From Pseudomonadales bacterium (GTDB lineage Bacteria; Pseudomonadota; Gammaproteobacteria; Pseudomonadales; Azotimanducaceae): a stretch of DNA of 36,851 bases. Location of the stretch: contig JAJDTI010000016.1 of assembly GCA_022827245.1 (NCBI GenBank), forward strand, positions 1-36,851. The letters are read 5' to 3'. Below, in pieces: positions 14,631 to 22,016 of this stretch. Position 1 is the first letter of the stretch; each line of letters starts with the position of its first letter. The translations under genes and the position numbers were made by a program. The notes under the pieces were generated by a model that saw nothing but the letters and a program-made list of their open reading frames with translations, had not been told where the DNA came from and searched no databases.

Positions 14631-16174
14631 CGACGCGCCGGCGCCTGCTCGCGGCGGCCGCGGGAGTCGCCGGCGCCGCGTTCGCACCCGCCGTGATCGG
14701 AGCGGCCCGGCCCCGCGTGGCCGTGGTGGGCGCAGGCTTCGGCGGCGCCACCTGCGCGCGCTACCTCAACGCCTACGACCCGGACCTCCACGTCACGCTG
14801 ATCGACCCCGCGACGACTTACGTCACCTGTCCCATGAGCAATCGCGTCGTCGCCGGCCAGCTCCCGCCGGAGGCCATCACCTTCCCCCTCGACCACGTCG
14901 CCAACGAGCATGTCGCCGCCCGCGCGGTGGCCGTGGATCCCGGGCGACGGCTCGTGATCACCGGGGAACGCGTGGTGCCTTTCGATCGCGCGGTGCTCGC
15001 ACCGGGGATCGAACTCGTCTACGACGCCATCGACGGCGCACCCGGCGGCTTCCTGCACGCATGGCGCGGAGACGCCCAGGCGGTGGCGCTCCGCGACGCG
15101 ATCCGCGGCATGCGCCCCGGCGGCGTCTTCGCGATCGCCGTGCCGGACAATCCGTACCGGTGCCCGCCCGGCCCCTACGAGCGCGCCTCGCTGGCGGCCG
15201 AGTACTTCCGGAAGCGCAACCCGCGCGCCAAGGTCCTGATCCTCGACGCCAAGGACGCCTTCACCAAGCAGCCGCTCTTCGAAGAGGCCTGGCGCGCGCG
15301 GTATCCGGGGATGATCGAATGGGTGCCGCGCCGGGACAGCGGCACGGTGGTCGCGGTGCGCGACGGGGCCTTCATCACGGATTTCGACGAGCACGCGGTC
15401 GACGTCGGCAACCTCGTGCCACCGCAGCGCGCCGCCGACATCGTGCGGGACTTCGACGCGGGGCGGGGCTGGTGCAGTGTCGACCCCATGACGTTCGAGT
15501 CCACGGTCGCCGCCGGCGTGCACATCGTCGGGGACGCCATCGAGGCGACGCCCATGCCCAAGTCCGCGTTCGCCGCGAACAACCAGGCGAAGGCGTGCGC
15601 GGCGGCCGTCGTCGCCCTCCTCCGGGACCGGCCGCCGCCCGCGCCGTTCATGATGAACACCTGCTACAGCCTGGCCGCGTCCGACTACGGATTCTCCGTT
15701 TCCGGGGTCTACGACGTGGCGGAGGGCGCGATCCGTACGCGGACGGCCGGACAGAGCCCGCTCGGCGCCGAGCCGGGGGTACGCGAACAGGAAGCGCGTC
15801 ACGCGGGTGACTGGTATCGCGCCATCACCCGGGACGCCTTCGGCGTCGGCGACCCGAAACGCGGACGGCGGGTGGTGTTCGAACGCGAGCGGGGCGACTG
15901 CGCGATCTGCCACGAGCTGCCGGGACTCGATGCGTCGAGCCACGGCAACGTCGGTCCCTCCCTCACCGACGTCGGCGCGCGCCTCGATGCGAGGACCATC
16001 CGCCGCCGGATCGTCGATCCGCACGCGGACAACCCCGGGAGCGTCATGCCGGCGTACGGCCGGAGCTCCGGGCTGCACCGGGTCGCCGAGGGCTTCCGCG
16101 ACCGCAGCGTCCTGGGGCGCGCGGACATCGACGACGCGACGGCGTACCTCTTGGGACTCAAGGGCAATGGCTAG
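14627..16174 (+). CDS. soxF-soxX: Fusion of sulfide dehydrogenase flavoprotein (FccB/SoxF) and cytochrome SoxX
   Basis: One open frame of 515 residues joins two proteins that are normally separate. Residues 1-27 are a Tat signal (TRRRLL). Residues 28-405 are the FAD protein of flavocytochrome c sulfide dehydrogenase: GAGFGG (35-40), YVTCPMSN, and the likely redox-active cysteines Cys179 (RCPPGP) and Cys346 (NTCYSL). Residues from about 410 to 515 are a SoxX-like cytochrome with heme motif CAICH (425-429), GNVGPSLTDVGAR, axial Met474 in GSVMPAYG, and a final helix DDATAYLLGL. There is no stop or second signal peptide between them. TTG is the start, with GGGGAGG 6 bases before it. SoxX normally pairs with SoxA, encoded downstream. 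Confidence 0.92.
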   Translation: MTTRRRLLAAAAGVAGAAFAPAVIGAARPRVAVVGAGFGGATCARYLNAYDPDLHVTLIDPATTYVTCPMSNRVVAGQLPPEAITFPLDHVANEHVAARAVAVDPGRRLVITGERVVPFDRAVLAPGIELVYDAIDGAPGGFLHAWRGDAQAVALRDAIRGMRPGGVFAIAVPDNPYRCPPGPYERASLAAEYFRKRNPRAKVLILDAKDAFTKQPLFEEAWRARYPGMIEWVPRRDSGTVVAVRDGAFITDFDEHAVDVGNLVPPQRAADIVRDFDAGRGWCSVDPMTFESTVAAGVHIVGDAIEATPMPKSAFAANNQAKACAAAVVALLRDRPPPAPFMMNTCYSLAASDYGFSVSGVYDVAEGAIRTRTAGQSPLGAEPGVREQEARHAGDWYRAITRDAFGVGDPKRGRRVVFERERGDCAICHELPGLDASSHGNVGPSLTDVGARLDARTIRRRIVDPHADNPGSVMPAYGRSSGLHRVAEGFRDRSVLGRADIDDATAYLLGLKGNG

Positions 16175-16559
16175 CCGACGACAACTGCTGACGACCCTGG
16201 TGGCCGTCCCAGCCGCCCTGCGAGCACGCGCCGACGTTCCGTCTCCGGTGTCCGTTGAACTGCCGCCCATCGCCGAAACCGGCAACTCCGTTCCCATCCG
16301 GGTGTCGGTGGACTCTCCCATGACCGCGGACGACCACGTCCGCAGCATCGAGATACGCGTCCCCGGCAACCCGGAGCCGGTCGCCGCCACGTACTTCTTC
16401 ACGCCCGAAGCCGGCATCGCGGCGATCCGAACGAACATCCGCCTCGCGCGGACGCAGCGCGTGACGGCGGTCGCCGAGTTCAGCGACGGCCGCCGGGCGA
16501 CCGGCTCCGCGGACATCGTGGTGACCCTGGGCGCGTGCGTGGAGGAGATCTACCCGTGA
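16167..16559 (+). CDS. soxY: SoxY, sulfur-carrier protein with unusual C-terminus
   Basis: A 130-residue protein with a Tat signal (SRRQLL at 3-8) and an immunoglobulin-like beta fold typical of SoxY. The carrier cysteine is near the end, but the sequence is TLGACVEEIYP. The usual ending is GGCGG, with the cysteine two residues from the carboxyl end. The Cys is kept, and the flanking glycines are mostly lost with six residues added. In the Sox pathway SoxY carries sulfur intermediates on this cysteine as a dimer with SoxZ. It overlaps the previous gene by 8 bases and the next by 4. GGAGGAG, the ribosome site for soxZ, lies within the codons of the extension. Confidence 0.87.
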   Translation: MASRRQLLTTLVAVPAALRARADVPSPVSVELPPIAETGNSVPIRVSVDSPMTADDHVRSIEIRVPGNPEPVAATYFFTPEAGIAAIRTNIRLARTQRVTAVAEFSDGRRATGSADIVVTLGACVEEIYP

Positions 16560-16873
16560 GGGCGCGGGTGAACCTGCCGCGGACCGCCCGGGCCGGTGAA
16601 GTGGTTACCGTCAAGACACTGGTGGCCCACCCGATGGAAACGGGCTACGCGCGGGACGTCCAGGGCACCGTCATTCCCCGGCACATCATCACCGACTTCA
16701 CCTGCACCTACGCGGGTCGCGAGGTGTTCCGCGCCGCCTTCCGCCCGGCCGTCGCGGCGAACCCGTTCCTCGAGTTCCACCTCCGGGCGACGGTATCCGG
16801 CCCCGTTGCCTTCCGCTGGCGTACCGACCGCGGCGAAGAGACCACCCTGGAACGCACCCTCGAGGTCACGTGA
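16556..16873 (+). CDS. soxZ: SoxZ, SoxY partner
   Basis: A 105-residue protein with the diagnostic SoxZ text VKTLVAHPMETGYARDVQG, IPRHIITDFTCTYAGREVF and ANPFLEFHLRA. It has no signal peptide of its own. SoxZ is exported with SoxY by the Tat route, which fits the adjacent Tat signal. The GTG start overlaps the soxY stop (GTGA) and has GGAGGAG 8 bases upstream, so coupling and 1:1 production are likely. The family length is normal and no key feature is missing. Confidence 0.94.
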   Translation: MRARVNLPRTARAGEVVTVKTLVAHPMETGYARDVQGTVIPRHIITDFTCTYAGREVFRAAFRPAVAANPFLEFHLRATVSGPVAFRWRTDRGEETTLERTLEVT

Positions 16874-17565
16874 CCGCCCTGCTCGTGCTGGTCCTCGTGG
16901 CGCCCCTCTCCGGGAGCGAGTTCCTGAACCCGGAGACGCGGGCGCTGCAGGACGACCCGTTCGAGAACCCCGGGTATCTCTGGGTGGACCGCGGCGCGGC
17001 GCTCTGGTCAGAGACCGGGTGCGCACGCTGCCATGCCCTTTCCGACGTCGTCGCCTCCGGCTTCCCGCGCTACGACGAGACGAGCGCCGCCCTGATCGAC
17101 CTGTCCGGACGCGTCAATCGCTGCCGTTCGCTGGACGCCGCGCCGGCCTGGGACCACGACGACGAGCCGCTGCTCGCGCTGACCGCGTTCCTGCTCAACC
17201 GCGAACGCGGCGCGGCAATCGAGCCGGTCGCGGACTCGCGGGCCGAGCAGTTCCGCGAGGCCGGGGAGGCGTTCTTCCGGCAGCGCCGCGGCCAGCTCGA
17301 CCTGGCCTGCGCGCACTGCCACGACGCCCTGGCCGGCATGCGCCTGCGGGGCGAACGGATCAGCCAGGGACACACCAACGGCTTCCCCACCTACCGCCTG
17401 CTCTGGGGCACGCTGGCTTCGACCCACCGGATGTTCCGCTGGTGCAACGAGGCGGTCCGGAGCGAACCCTTCCCCGTCGGCAGCCCGGAGTACGTGAACC
17501 TCGAGTACTACCTGCGGCACCGGGGCCGGGGTCTGCGTATCGAGACCCCGGCCATACGGCGTTAG
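16870..17565 (+). CDS. soxA: SoxA, diheme cytochrome of the SoxAX complex
   Basis: A 231-residue product from a GTG start (GTGA overlap with soxZ), with a short hydrophobic signal peptide ending near residue 16. It has two heme c motifs, CARCH (51-55) and CAHCH (147-151), so it is a diheme SoxA. Cys85 (RVNRC) and Cys192 (RWCNEAVRSEPFPVGSPEY) are candidates for the axial cysteines, the second being the active-site position that becomes a persulfide. SoxAX joins thiosulfate to the SoxY cysteine. Its SoxX partner is fused to the sulfide dehydrogenase upstream. The gene ends 8 bases from the convergent bacterioferritin gene. No soxB or soxCD is in the window. Confidence 0.94.
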   Translation: MTALLVLVLVAPLSGSEFLNPETRALQDDPFENPGYLWVDRGAALWSETGCARCHALSDVVASGFPRYDETSAALIDLSGRVNRCRSLDAAPAWDHDDEPLLALTAFLLNRERGAAIEPVADSRAEQFREAGEAFFRQRRGQLDLACAHCHDALAGMRLRGERISQGHTNGFPTYRLLWGTLASTHRMFRWCNEAVRSEPFPVGSPEYVNLEYYLRHRGRGLRIETPAIRR

Positions 17566-17573
17566 CTACGCCC

Positions 17574-18041
17574 CTACCTCGCCGACTGGACGTAGTTCTG
17601 GATCCCCGTCCTCTCGATGAGTTCGAGCTGCGTCTCGATCCAGTCCACGTGCTCCTCCTCGGACTCGAGAATGTCCTCGAAGATCTCCCGGCTGACGTAG
17701 TCGGCGACCGATTCCGAGTACGCGACCGCTTCGCGCAGTGTGGGCATGGCAGCCGTCTCGAGCGCCAGGTCGCATTCGAGGATCTCCCGCACGTCCTCGC
17801 CGATCAGGAGCTTCCCCAGCTCCTGCAGGTTCGGCAGGCCGTCCAGGAAGAGGATGCGCTCGATGAGCCGGTCCGCATGGCGCATCTCGTCGAAGGACTC
17901 CTTGCGCTCGTGCTCGCCGAGTTCCTCCAGGCCCCAGTCGGTGAGCATCTTCGCGTGGAGGAAGTACTGGTTGATCGCCGTCAGCTCGTTCTTGAGGGCA
18001 CGGTTCAGGTGTTCGATGATCTTCGGATCCTGCGGCTTCAT
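17574..18041 (-). CDS. bfr: Bacterioferritin
   Basis: A 155-residue protein very similar to E. coli bacterioferritin along its length ([57 protein letters not shown]). Ferroxidase residues (Glu19, Glu52, His55, Glu128 and His131 region) and heme-binding Met53 are present. It forms a 24-subunit cage that oxidises and stores iron in the cytosol. The start is supported by GGAGG about 10 bases upstream. A promoter (18074-18102) and a Fur-like site (18120-18138) lie before it. Its release partner, Bfd, is encoded 12 kb away at 29800. It is convergent with soxA. Confidence 0.97.
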   Translation of the reverse strand: MKPQDPKIIEHLNRALKNELTAINQYFLHAKMLTDWGLEELGEHERKESFDEMRHADRLIERILFLDGLPNLQELGKLLIGEDVREILECDLALETAAMPTLREAVAYSESVADYVSREIFEDILESEEEHVDWIETQLELIERTGIQNYVQSAR

Positions 18042-18073
18042 TCGCCTTCATCCTCCGTGACAGGTGGCGGCCG

Positions 18074-18102
18074 AGTATGGACCTCAAAGTCCCTGACGTC
18101 AA
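18074..18102 (-). promoter_or_regulatory. Sigma-70-like promoter of bfr
   Basis: On the minus strand TTGACG (18102-18097), a 17-base spacer and CATACT (18079-18074) form a good promoter. The transcript would begin near 18067 and include the ribosome site of bfr. Confidence 0.6.
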
Positions 18103-18119
18103 ACGCAACTTATTGAAAA

Positions 18120-18138
18120 ACAAATAAAAATCATTCTC
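18120..18138 (-). promoter_or_regulatory. Fur-box-like site upstream of bfr
   Basis: The minus-strand 19-mer beginning GAGAATGATTTTTATTT matches the Fur consensus at about 12 of 19 positions by my count. It is in an AT-rich island of this GC-rich sequence. It lies upstream of the bfr -35 box, centred near -62, a position more typical of activation than of steric repression unless a second promoter exists. Confidence 0.5.
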
Positions 18139-18172
18139 ATAGCGCGCCCCATAGCCGGTCCGCGCCGCACCG

Positions 18173-19450
18173 TCAGCCGGCCAGGGCGTCGAGTCCGGCC
18201 CCGATGGCCCGTGTCAGTCGGCGCAGGTCGTCCGCATCGATCACGAACGGCGGCATCAGGTAGATCAGGTCGTTGAACGGCCGGATCCAGACGCCGGCCT
18301 CGACGAAGACCCGCTGCAGTTCCGCGACCGGTACGGGGCGGCGCGTCTGCACCACGCCGATCGCCCCCATGACGCGGACATCGGCCACGGCGGGATGTCG
18401 CGCGTAGGCGCCGAGTTCTTCCCCCAACTGCCGCTCGATGGCGGCCACCCGTTGCTCCCAGGGCCCCGCGCGGAGCAGCTCGATGCTGCGCTTCGACACG
18501 GCGCAGGCGAGCGGATTCGCCATGAACGTCGGCCCGTGCATGAGCACGCCGCCGTCGCTGGAGATGCCATGCGCGACCCGCGTGCTCGCGAGGGTGGCGG
18601 CGAGGCTCATGTAGCCGCCGGTCAGGGCCTTGCCGAGACACAGGATGTCCGGCTCGATGCCGGCGTGCTCGCAGGCGAACATGCGCCCCGTGCGCCCGAA
18701 GCCGGTCGCGATTTCGTCGAGGATCAGCAGGGTTCCGAACCGGTCGCACAGCGCGCGCACGTGCCGCAGGTAGTCCGGCGAGTAGAACCACATGCCGCCC
18801 GCGCCCTGCACTATCGGCTCGAGGATGACGGCCGCGACCTCGCCGCCATGCTCCGCCAGGATGCGCTCCATGCCGGCCCGGTCCGCCTCGTGCAACGGCT
18901 CTCCCGGCCGGGTGCGGGGCCGGTCGGCGAAGAGGTGCGCGGGCAGGACCCCCTGGAAGCGCTCGTGCATGCCTGTCACGGGATCGCAGACGCTCATCGC
19001 GGCGAAGGTGTCGCCGTGGTAGCCGCCCCGGATCGTCGCCAGCCGCCGCCTGGCCGGCTGGCCCTGCGCGCCCCAGTACTGCAGCGCCATCTTGATGGCC
19101 ACCTCCACCGCGACCGAACCCGAGTCGCAGAAGAAGACGTGCTGGAGCGTCGGCGGCGTGAGTTCGAGCAGCGTCTCCGCGAGGTCGGTCGCCGGGCGAT
19201 GGGTGAGGCCGCCGAACATCACGTGGGCCATGTCCCCGAGTTGCGCGTCGAGCGCCGCGTTGAGCGCCGGGTGGTTGTAGCCGTGGATGGCGCACCACCA
19301 GGACGACATGCCGTCGATCAGCTCCCGCCCGTCCGCCAGTCGAATGCGGACGCCGCTTGCCGACACCGCCTCGTACGCCGGCAGCGGGTCCACCATCGAC
19401 GTGTACGGATGCCAGACATGCCGGCGATCGAACCCGAGCACGCCGCTCAT
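18173..19450 (-). CDS. bioA: Adenosylmethionine-8-amino-7-oxononanoate aminotransferase
   Basis: A 425-residue class III aminotransferase that makes 7,8-diaminononanoate in biotin synthesis. WHPYTSM and GMSSWWCAIHGYNHP are BioA signatures, SGSVAVEVAIKMALQYW is the PLP phosphate region, LDEIATGFGRTG carries the PLP-pyridine Asp, and CLGKALTGGY holds the Schiff-base lysine, Lys274, the same number as in E. coli. It is the last gene of bioF-bioD-bioA and its start overlaps the bioD stop by 4 bases (ATGA). Cytosolic. Confidence 0.97.
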   Translation of the reverse strand: MSGVLGFDRRHVWHPYTSMVDPLPAYEAVSASGVRIRLADGRELIDGMSSWWCAIHGYNHPALNAALDAQLGDMAHVMFGGLTHRPATDLAETLLELTPPTLQHVFFCDSGSVAVEVAIKMALQYWGAQGQPARRRLATIRGGYHGDTFAAMSVCDPVTGMHERFQGVLPAHLFADRPRTRPGEPLHEADRAGMERILAEHGGEVAAVILEPIVQGAGGMWFYSPDYLRHVRALCDRFGTLLILDEIATGFGRTGRMFACEHAGIEPDILCLGKALTGGYMSLAATLASTRVAHGISSDGGVLMHGPTFMANPLACAVSKRSIELLRAGPWEQRVAAIERQLGEELGAYARHPAVADVRVMGAIGVVQTRRPVPVAELQRVFVEAGVWIRPFNDLIYLMPPFVIDADDLRRLTRAIGAGLDALAG

Positions 19451-20175
19451 CGCAGCAGGACGTCGAGGTCCAGGAAGGGTACGGCGAGCCGCGGCTCGGC
19501 CCCCGGACCGAGATACGGAACCGTTCCCAGGCGCGGCGCCGGCAGACGCGCCTCGAGGGTGGCCAGGTTCTCCTCGAACGCCGGCATCCGGGGCCCGGGA
19601 TCGTTCGCGACCCAGCCGGCGAGGTGGAGTCCCGCCCGCTCGATCTCGCGAGCGGTCAACAGCGCGTGGTTCAGGCAGCCGAGCCGCATGCCGACCACGA
19701 GGACCGGCCGTGCCCCGACCGCTACGCAGAGGTCGGCCAGCGTCTCGGTGTCGTTCAGGGGCACGAGCCAGCCTCCGGCGCCCTCGATGACGGCGAAGTC
19801 GAACCGCCCCGCGCCGGACCGCGCGACAGCTTCGAACCCCTCGCGCGGTCCGAGCGCCCGCCGGCAGTGCTCCGCCAGGTCGTCGACACGGAGCCGTACA
19901 CCCGCCCTCGCCGCGGCGACGTGCGGAGCGATGGCCGGCTCGAGCGCGACCGGGTTCATCGTGTCGTAGTCGAACGGCGCGTCACTCGCCCCGAGGAGCG
20001 CGAGCGCGTCCTCGTTGACGAGCCGCCCGTCGCGGAGTTCGCAACCGGCTGCGACCGGCTTGACCGCCGCACAGCGCAGACCCCTTGCCCGCGCGCCCGT
20101 GAGCAACGCGGCGGCGATGAAGGTCTTGCCGATCTCGGTGTCGGTGCCCGTGACGAAGAACGGCGGACGGTCCAT
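19447..20175 (-). CDS. bioD: Dethiobiotin synthetase
   Basis: A 242-residue P-loop enzyme that closes the ureido ring of dethiobiotin using CO2 and ATP. FFVTGTDTEIGKT holds the characteristic P-loop with Lys17, VKPVAAG is the second conserved block, and EGAGGWLVPLND is the third. ATG 20175 shares one base with the bioF stop, and a GTG at 20178 would add one residue. The 3' end overlaps bioA by 4 bases. Function is clear from motifs and context. Confidence 0.96.
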   Translation of the reverse strand: MDRPPFFVTGTDTEIGKTFIAAALLTGARARGLRCAAVKPVAAGCELRDGRLVNEDALALLGASDAPFDYDTMNPVALEPAIAPHVAAARAGVRLRVDDLAEHCRRALGPREGFEAVARSGAGRFDFAVIEGAGGWLVPLNDTETLADLCVAVGARPVLVVGMRLGCLNHALLTAREIERAGLHLAGWVANDPGPRMPAFEENLATLEARLPAPRLGTVPYLGPGAEPRLAVPFLDLDVLLR

Positions 20176-21383
20176 CACCCGCGAGCGCTTGCCGCCTTCG
20201 GCGTCGCGTCACGGGAGACGACCGCCAGCGCTTCCAGGAGGCGGTCGACATCGTCGGTCCGATGCGCGGCGGTCAGCGTGATCCGCAGGCGCGCCGTGCC
20301 CTCCGCCACCGTGGGCGGCCGGATCGCCCCGATCAGCAGGCCGTGGCGCTCGAGCGCCGCGCTCAGCGCCATCGCGCGGCCGGGGTCCCCGACGACCAGC
20401 GGCTGGATGGGGGACGTGGAGTCCATCAGCGAGAACTCCAGGGAGGCCGCACCCGCGCGGAACCGGGCGATCAGGTCGGCAAGGCGTTCGCGTCGCCACT
20501 CCTCGGCCCGCGCGATCTCGAGGCTCGCCAGTGTCGCCACGGCCAGGGCGCTCGGCATGGCGGTGGTGAAGATGTAGTTGCGCGACCGCTGGATCAGGGT
20601 CTCGACGAGAGCCTCCTCCCCGGCCACGAACGCGCCGCCGGTGCCGAAGGCCTTGCCCAGGGTGCCCACCAGCACCGCAACGTCGGTGGTCGTGTAGCGG
20701 GCGGGATCGACGACGCCCACCCCATCGGGGCCGTGCACGCCCATTCCGTGCGCGTCGTCGATCAGCGTCCAGGCCCCGTACCGCCGCCCGGTCGCGACGA
20801 GATCGTCGAGCCGGCATCGGTCGCCGTCCATGCTGAAGGTGCCGTCGCTGACGATGAGCTTGCGCGTGGTGGCGCCGGCGGCCGCCTCGAGCTGGCGCGC
20901 GAGGTCCTCCGTGTCCCGATGTTCGAACCAGGCGAACCGTGCTCGGCTGATCCAGCCGCCGTCGAGGAGAGAGGCGTGGTTCAGGCGGTCCTCGAACACG
21001 AAGTCCCCGACGGAGAGGAGCGCGTTGACGACCCCCATGTTCGCCGCGTAACCGCTGCCGTAGAGCAGGGCGCGCGGTCGTCCGACGAAATCCGCCAGGA
21101 CGGCCTCGAGCTCCTCGTGGGCCCGGGTGTGACCGCACACCAGGTGCGAGGCCCCGCTGCCGGTCCCCCACTGCGCAACACCCGCCCGGAAGGCCTCCGC
21201 CACGCGCGGGTCCGCCGCGAGCCCCAGGTAGTCGTTGCTGCAGAAGTTGAGCAGCGCGCGCCCGTCGACCACCACCTCGCGCCCCTGCGGTCCTTCCAGC
21301 GTGCGCCGGACCCGGTACATGTCCGCCCGTCGCAACGCGTCGAGCCGGCGCGTGAGGTCGTCGAACCCTTCTTCGTGGCGCAT
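20175..21383 (-). CDS. bioF: 8-amino-7-oxononanoate synthase
   Basis: A 402-residue alpha-oxoamine synthase that condenses pimeloyl thioester with alanine. FCSNDYLGLAADPRV and GTGSGASHLVCGHTRAHEELE are BioF signatures. SDGTFSMDGD and IDDAHGMGVHG hold the PLP contacts, and GTLGKAFGTGG carries the Schiff-base lysine Lys244. It is the first gene of the bioFDA unit. The upstream ribosome site is weak. It is divergent from the copper efflux operon across 135 bases. bioB, bioC and bioH are not in the window. Confidence 0.96.
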   Translation of the reverse strand: MRHEEGFDDLTRRLDALRRADMYRVRRTLEGPQGREVVVDGRALLNFCSNDYLGLAADPRVAEAFRAGVAQWGTGSGASHLVCGHTRAHEELEAVLADFVGRPRALLYGSGYAANMGVVNALLSVGDFVFEDRLNHASLLDGGWISRARFAWFEHRDTEDLARQLEAAAGATTRKLIVSDGTFSMDGDRCRLDDLVATGRRYGAWTLIDDAHGMGVHGPDGVGVVDPARYTTTDVAVLVGTLGKAFGTGGAFVAGEEALVETLIQRSRNYIFTTAMPSALAVATLASLEIARAEEWRRERLADLIARFRAGAASLEFSLMDSTSPIQPLVVGDPGRAMALSAALERHGLLIGAIRPPTVAEGTARLRITLTAAHRTDDVDRLLEALAVVSRDATPKAASARG

Positions 21384-21518
21384 TCCGCTTGTGTTCCCGG
21401 TGCCAGGCAGCGAGCGGGGAGAATAACCCGGCCGAGCCGGCCGGCGTGGGCGAACGGGCGTTGTGGTCGGTCCGGTCCGACTTGACGACCGTCCCGGCAA
21501 GGCGTATGGAGTGGCGCC

Positions 21519-21908
21519 ATGGTCCGAAAACCGTGGATGTCGACCTCGCTGCTGGTGGCTGCCGTCACCTGGGGCGGGGTTGCGTGCGCATGCGGCACGG
21601 CCTCGCTCGCTGCCGAACCGGCGTCCGGGCACGCGGCGCACCACGGCGACGGCGGCGAGCCCGGTCTGGCGGACTGCGAGCGCCTCGACTGCAACGGGGA
21701 CTGCACGGCAGAGGGGCTCCCGCCCGAGCGCGCACTCGCACCTGCCGACCCGCCAGCAACGTCCCCGGACGATGGCGCCGCGGTCACGGCGATTCCCTTC
21801 CCCGCGGAGCGGGCGCCCCCCGGTCCGCGGCGTTACGCGCCCGCCGTCTGGAAGCCCTGGCGCGCCGCCGATACGCCGGTGCGCCGTTTTGACCTCCTGC
21901 TGAACTAG
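21519..21908 (+). CDS. Small exported Cys/His-containing protein at the head of the copper efflux operon
   Basis: I do not recognise a named family. The 129-residue product has a signal-like hydrophobic N-terminus (about 8-22), several Cys residues (CAC near 23-25, and DCERLDCNGDC) and a small HAAHHGDGG cluster, then a proline-rich linker. It ends TPVRRFDLLLN. Metal-binding capacity and its position before cusC-like genes suggest a periplasmic copper/silver-handling role, but that is inference. The start is good, with GGAG 7 bases before the ATG. The next gene begins 108 bases after its stop. Confidence 0.7.
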   Translation: MVRKPWMSTSLLVAAVTWGGVACACGTASLAAEPASGHAAHHGDGGEPGLADCERLDCNGDCTAEGLPPERALAPADPPATSPDDGAAVTAIPFPAERAPPGPRRYAPAVWKPWRAADTPVRRFDLLLN

Positions 21909-22016
21909 CCACTCCGAAACGTCGCGGTCTCCGCGACGAGTGCTTCGCGCCGCGGGCGCGCCGGCCATGAGGCCGCGCCGTTCCGCCGGGACGCTTCACG
22001 ATTTCGGAGAAAGGTC

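Noticed and set aside
15750-15900. Frameshift or missed stop creating an artificial SoxF-SoxX fusion
   Set aside because: The frame is continuous, codon use is even across the linker, and no SoxX signal peptide or start codon with ribosome site is seen between the domains. Assembly error still needs read-level data.
21482-21510. TTGACG, 17 bases, TATGGA as promoter for the copper efflux operon
   Set aside because: The predicted transcript would start about 2 bases before the ATG at 21519 and exclude the GGAG ribosome site, so the fit is not credible without data.
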